Positions 61,011 to 64,000 of a stretch of 64,000 nt of DNA are shown here, piece by piece. Each line of letters opens with the position of its first letter. The stretch's first letter is position 1. This stretch comes from Aromatoleum evansii (GTDB taxonomy: Bacteria; Pseudomonadota; Gammaproteobacteria; Burkholderiales; Rhodocyclaceae): positions 1-64,000 of the forward strand of contig NZ_WTVK01000028.1 in NCBI RefSeq assembly GCF_012910805.1. Direction: 5' to 3'. The notes under the pieces were generated by a model that was not told the origin of the DNA, ran no database searches, and was given only the letters and a program-made list of their open reading frames with translations. The translations under genes were made by a program, and so were the position numbers.

Positions 61011-61844
61011 TCAAGCCACGCCGGCCAAGGCGCGCCGCAGCGCTGCAAGGTAACGCAAGCCCGCCGCGGCACGGCTGCCGTACCACGACGCCATCTCGCC
61101 GTCGATCATCGCCACCGCTCGCCGCGACAGCGCAGCGACTTCGGCGAGGTGCCGCTCGCGGAAACGGTAGGGCTCGCTCGACAGGAACACGCGCGCGACG
61201 CCCGCCATCCATGGCACCTGCCAGTCGATCTCCGGATAGCGCTGGCCGGCATCAGCGGGCAGCGTGTCCCAGCCCACCTCGGCCAGGGTCGCGGAGATGT
61301 AGGTGTCGCGCGCGACGCTCATCCACGGCTCGCGCCAGATGAGATACAGGACCTCCTCGCGCGGCAGCTCCCGTGCGACGCCCTGCGCCTCGGCCAGCGC
61401 CGTCCCGAGTTCGGCCGCGAGCCGCGCGGCGCGGTCGGCACAATGGAAGATTCCGCCGAAGAGGCGATACAGGTCGAGATTGTCCGCCGGCGCGCAGGGA
61501 TGCGTGACGATCACGTTGGGCACGAAGGCCGCCAGTTCCTCCACCGTCTCGCGCCGGTTTTCGTCTACATTGACGATCAGATGGGTCGGCGCGAGCGCCC
61601 GCACGACATCCATCTTCACGTCCTTCGTGCCGCCGACCTTGGGGATGGGCTTCAGGACGTCCCGCGGATGCACGCAGAAGCCCGTGCGCCCCACCAGGCG
61701 ATCGGCGAGCCCGAGATCGCACACGAGCTCGGTCAGCGAGGGCACGAGCGACACGATGCGCAGCTCGCCGGCGGCCGGCCGGTGCTCGGTACCGAGGGCG
61801 TCGCGCAGGGGCGCGGCGGCAGCAGGCGAGAGGGAAGTTTTCAT
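61011..61844 (-). CDS. BtuF-like cobalamin/metal-chelate binding protein without signal peptide
   Basis: A 277-residue protein of the helical-backbone metal receptor (type III periplasmic binding protein) superfamily, in the BtuF-like branch: RIVSLVPSLTELVCDLGLADRLVGRTGFCVHP near residue 30, VGGTKDVKMDVVRALAPTHLIVNVDENR and VLYLIWREPWMSVARDTYIS. Substrate-binding proteins of this kind normally have a signal sequence. Here the start at 61844 gives MKTSLSPAAAAPLRDALG with no hydrophobic core, and the in-frame codons upstream do not form one. It may be cytosolic. No btuCD or TonB genes are adjacent. Confidence 0.8.
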   Translation of the reverse strand: MKTSLSPAAAAPLRDALGTEHRPAAGELRIVSLVPSLTELVCDLGLADRLVGRTGFCVHPRDVLKPIPKVGGTKDVKMDVVRALAPTHLIVNVDENRRETVEELAAFVPNVIVTHPCAPADNLDLYRLFGGIFHCADRAARLAAELGTALAEAQGVARELPREEVLYLIWREPWMSVARDTYISATLAEVGWDTLPADAGQRYPEIDWQVPWMAGVARVFLSSEPYRFRERHLAEVAALSRRAVAMIDGEMASWYGSRAAAGLRYLAALRRALAGVA

Positions 61845-62026
61845 CGACACGGTGACTGAACGGAAATCGCTCGCAATTGTAGGACAGGCGCGGCAAACAC
61901 GGAGCGCGCGGTCGATGCGCACGTCCTAGCGGGGATTTTCCGCGCGGAATGTGACGCATTTTTCCCTGTTTCGGGATGTTGCATTGCAGTATGCTTTGCC
62001 CCCCAACAGAACATCCAGGGGTCGTC

Positions 62027-63943
62027 GTGCACTCCTCAGACCGTGCGGAACACCCGACCGATGCACCCGTCGCCCACGCCCCGCAGCACGCCGGGCTGGC
62101 CGGGCTCGCCGTTGCCGCGATCGGCGTCGTCTATGGCGACATCGGCACCAGCCCGCTCTATACGCTGAAGGAAGTGTTCAACGGCCCGCATGCCGTGCCG
62201 GTGACCCCGGCGAACGTGTACGGGATCCTGTCGCTGGTGTTCTGGGCGCTGATGCTGGTGGTGTCGGCGAAATACGTGGTCTTCATCACGCGGGCCGACA
62301 ACCGCGGCGAGGGCGGCATCATGGCCCTGACCTCGCTGGCGCTGCGCGTCGTCCCCGAAGGCCGCAAGGCCTGGGTGCTGTCGTCGCTGGGCGTATTCGG
62401 CGCGGCGCTGTTCTACGGCGACGGCATGATCACGCCGGCGATCTCGGTGCTGTCCGCGGTCGAAGGCCTGGAAGTCGCGACACCGGCCTTCGCCCCCTAC
62501 GTGCTGCCGATCGCACTGGTGGTGCTGGTGGGCCTGTTCATGATGCAGCGCCACGGCACCCACAAGGTCGGCGCGATCTTCGGGCCGGTGATGGTGTGCT
62601 GGTTCCTCCTCCTTGCGGTACTCGGCATCTCCGGGATCCGCCTGCACCCGGAAATCCTCGGTGCGATCAATCCGGCGTGGGCGCTGGGATTCCTCGCCGA
62701 AAACCCGCTGCTGGGCTGGCTCGGCCTGGGCGCGGTGGTGCTGGCGATCACCGGCGGCGAGGCGCTGTACGCAGACATGGGCCACTTCGGCCGCCGTCCG
62801 ATCAAGCTCGCGTGGTTCACGGTGGTGTTCCCGGCGCTGTACCTGAACTACCTCGGCCAGGGCGCGCTGATCCTCGACCATCCGGACAACGTGCGCAACC
62901 CCTTCTACCTGCTGGTGCCCGACGAGCTGGTGTATCCCATGGTCGGCATGGCGACGCTGGCGACCATCATCGCCAGCCAGGCGGTGATCTCGGGCGCCTA
63001 CTCGCTGACCCGCCAGGCCATGCAGCTCGGCTACGCGCCGCGGATGCGCACGATCTTCACGTCCGCGCGCGAAATGGGCCAGATCTACGTGCCGAGCATC
63101 AACTGGATGCTGCTCGGCGCGGTGATCGCGCTGGTCGTCGGCTTCCGCTCGTCGAGCGCGCTGGCCTCGGCCTACGGCATCGCCGTGACGATGACGATGA
63201 TGATCGACACGGTGCTCGCTTTCGTCGTCGTGCGCGCGCTGTGGGGCTGGGGCCCGCTCAAGGCCGGCCTCTTCCTCGCCGTGTTCCTCGCCGTCGATAT
63301 CGCGTTCTTCTCCGCGACCACGGTGAAGATCCTCGCCGGCGGCTGGTTCCCGCTGCTGATCGGGGCGGTGATCTTCACCTTCCTGACGACCTGGAAGCGC
63401 GGCCGCGCGATGCTCAACAACCGCATCCGCACGGACACGATCCCGCTCGACCTCTTCATCCATTCGATGTTCACCAGCCCGCCGCCGCGCGTCGCGGGTA
63501 CCGCGGTGTTCCTGACCACCTGGCTCGACGCCGTGCCGCGCGCGCTGCTGCACAACATCCTGCACAACAAGGTGCTGCACGAACGTGTGGTGCTGCTGAA
63601 GGTGCACACCGCGGACGTGTCCCACGTGGCGGAAAAGGACCGCATCGAGCTCGAGGAGGTCGACTACGGCTTCTACCGCCTGCGCCTGACCTTCGGCTTC
63701 ATGGACGACCCCGACATCCCGGCGGAACTGGCACGCTGCGCCGGGCACGGACTGGCCTTCGAGACCATGGAGACCTCGTTCTTCCTCGGCCGCGAGACCA
63801 TCGTCCGGCGCATGGGTTCGGGTATGGCACGGTGGCGCGAGCGGCTCTTCATCGTCATGTTCCGCAATGCCGGCAGCGCAGCCGACTACTTCCACCTGCC
63901 GCCCAACCGCGTGGTGGAACTGGGTACCCAGGTCGAGCTATGA
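62027..63943 (+). CDS. kup: Kup-family potassium transporter
   Basis: A 638-residue potassium uptake protein of the Kup/HAK family with about twelve membrane helices. Signatures: AIGVVYGDIGTSPLYTLKEVFNG near the N-terminus, NRGEGGIMALTSLALR, FYGDGMITPAISVLSAVEGL, GGEALYADMGHFGRRPIKLAW and LNYLGQGALILDHP. The C-terminal cytosolic domain is intact. Likely start: GTG at 62027 (AGGGG five bases upstream, then HSSDRAEHP); an ATG at 61991 lacks a ribosome-binding site. Divergent from the BtuF-like gene. Confidence 0.93.
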   Translation: MHSSDRAEHPTDAPVAHAPQHAGLAGLAVAAIGVVYGDIGTSPLYTLKEVFNGPHAVPVTPANVYGILSLVFWALMLVVSAKYVVFITRADNRGEGGIMALTSLALRVVPEGRKAWVLSSLGVFGAALFYGDGMITPAISVLSAVEGLEVATPAFAPYVLPIALVVLVGLFMMQRHGTHKVGAIFGPVMVCWFLLLAVLGISGIRLHPEILGAINPAWALGFLAENPLLGWLGLGAVVLAITGGEALYADMGHFGRRPIKLAWFTVVFPALYLNYLGQGALILDHPDNVRNPFYLLVPDELVYPMVGMATLATIIASQAVISGAYSLTRQAMQLGYAPRMRTIFTSAREMGQIYVPSINWMLLGAVIALVVGFRSSSALASAYGIAVTMTMMIDTVLAFVVVRALWGWGPLKAGLFLAVFLAVDIAFFSATTVKILAGGWFPLLIGAVIFTFLTTWKRGRAMLNNRIRTDTIPLDLFIHSMFTSPPPRVAGTAVFLTTWLDAVPRALLHNILHNKVLHERVVLLKVHTADVSHVAEKDRIELEEVDYGFYRLRLTFGFMDDPDIPAELARCAGHGLAFETMETSFFLGRETIVRRMGSGMARWRERLFIVMFRNAGSAADYFHLPPNRVVELGTQVEL

Positions 63944-63982
63944 TGCGGAATATCGGACATCCAGCAATGAGGGCGCGCCAGC

Positions 63983-64000
63983 ATGAACCGCATCGCCTCG
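63983..64000 (+). CDS. start of a further gene, cut by the window end
   Basis: An ATG at 63983 opens a frame reading MNRIAS before the sequence ends; GAGGG lies about eight bases upstream. It is in the same direction as kup, 39 bases after its stop. Too short to identify. Confidence 0.3.

Noticed and set aside
62036-63895. A 619-codon frame antisense to kup
   Set aside because: Antisense artefact: a His/Arg/Glu-rich pseudo-protein covering the conserved potassium transporter.

Overview
The window is a GC-rich, densely packed stretch of bacterial chromosome. Gene order and protein families point to a facultatively anaerobic betaproteobacterium, most likely of the Azoarcus/Aromatoleum/Thauera group (Rhodocyclales). 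This placement is inferred from an SAH riboswitch before ahcY, the conserved blocks rsfS-rlmH, maf-rng, dapF-DUF484-xerC and ruvAB, a class I PHA synthase, ethylbenzene-dehydrogenase-type heme domains and a cytochrome P460. No tRNA, rRNA, CRISPR array, prophage or insertion sequence was seen.

Layout. 0-8.2 kb: polA on the minus strand, then a plus-strand run of LOG-type hydrolase, DUF2782, thrB, two paralogous membrane proteins, nadD, rsfS and rlmH. 8.2-10 kb: a minus-strand redox trio of cupredoxin, ethylbenzene-dehydrogenase-like heme protein and cupredoxin. 10-16.8 kb: maf, rng, a UbiA/MenA-like prenyltransferase, ruvA, ruvB, and the opposing rlmI-like methyltransferase. 16.8-22 kb (minus): an HTH regulator, xerC, DUF484, dapF and two LpxL-type acyltransferases. 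22-28 kb: the activated methyl cycle (metK behind a structured leader with a terminator, ahcY behind an SAH riboswitch, metF), interrupted by a cytochrome P460 gene, infA with an apparent AUC start, cspA and a lipoprotein gene. 28-35.5 kb: a soluble CZB chemoreceptor, a DUF1326/DUF2182 pair, a DMT transporter, a HerA-like ATPase and yebC.

35.5-45.2 kb is the standout region. On the minus strand lie frdABCD (E. coli-type fumarate reductase), a two-heme-motif ethylbenzene-dehydrogenase-domain protein, and a nine-heme-motif cytochrome c fused to a cytochrome b membrane domain, an architecture like Geobacter CbcL. Facing them is the C4-dicarboxylate carrier dctA. Together they suggest a low-potential anaerobic respiratory module (fumarate import and reduction plus a quinone-linked periplasmic wire). 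The CbcL-like gene and its heme partner are the best candidate for an undescribed system.

45-64 kb: two unassigned exported proteins, ruvC, a Gx transporter with a NusG-domain-II protein, rapZ, a metallo-beta-lactamase-fold hydrolase, tandem DUF1289 genes, and a leucine/acyl-CoA catabolic run (HMG-CoA lyase, enoyl-CoA hydratase, acyl-CoA dehydrogenase, thiolase) headed by an unusual acetyltransferase-carbonic anhydrase fusion and a LiuR-like MerR regulator with a palindromic operator. Then come an MBL hydrolase, phaC, an orphan PIN protein, a BtuF-like protein and kup. A palindromic repeat (GTGGGAGCGGCTTCAGCCGC and its inverse) occurs five times between genes, and one copy has spawned a 14-bp tandem array.
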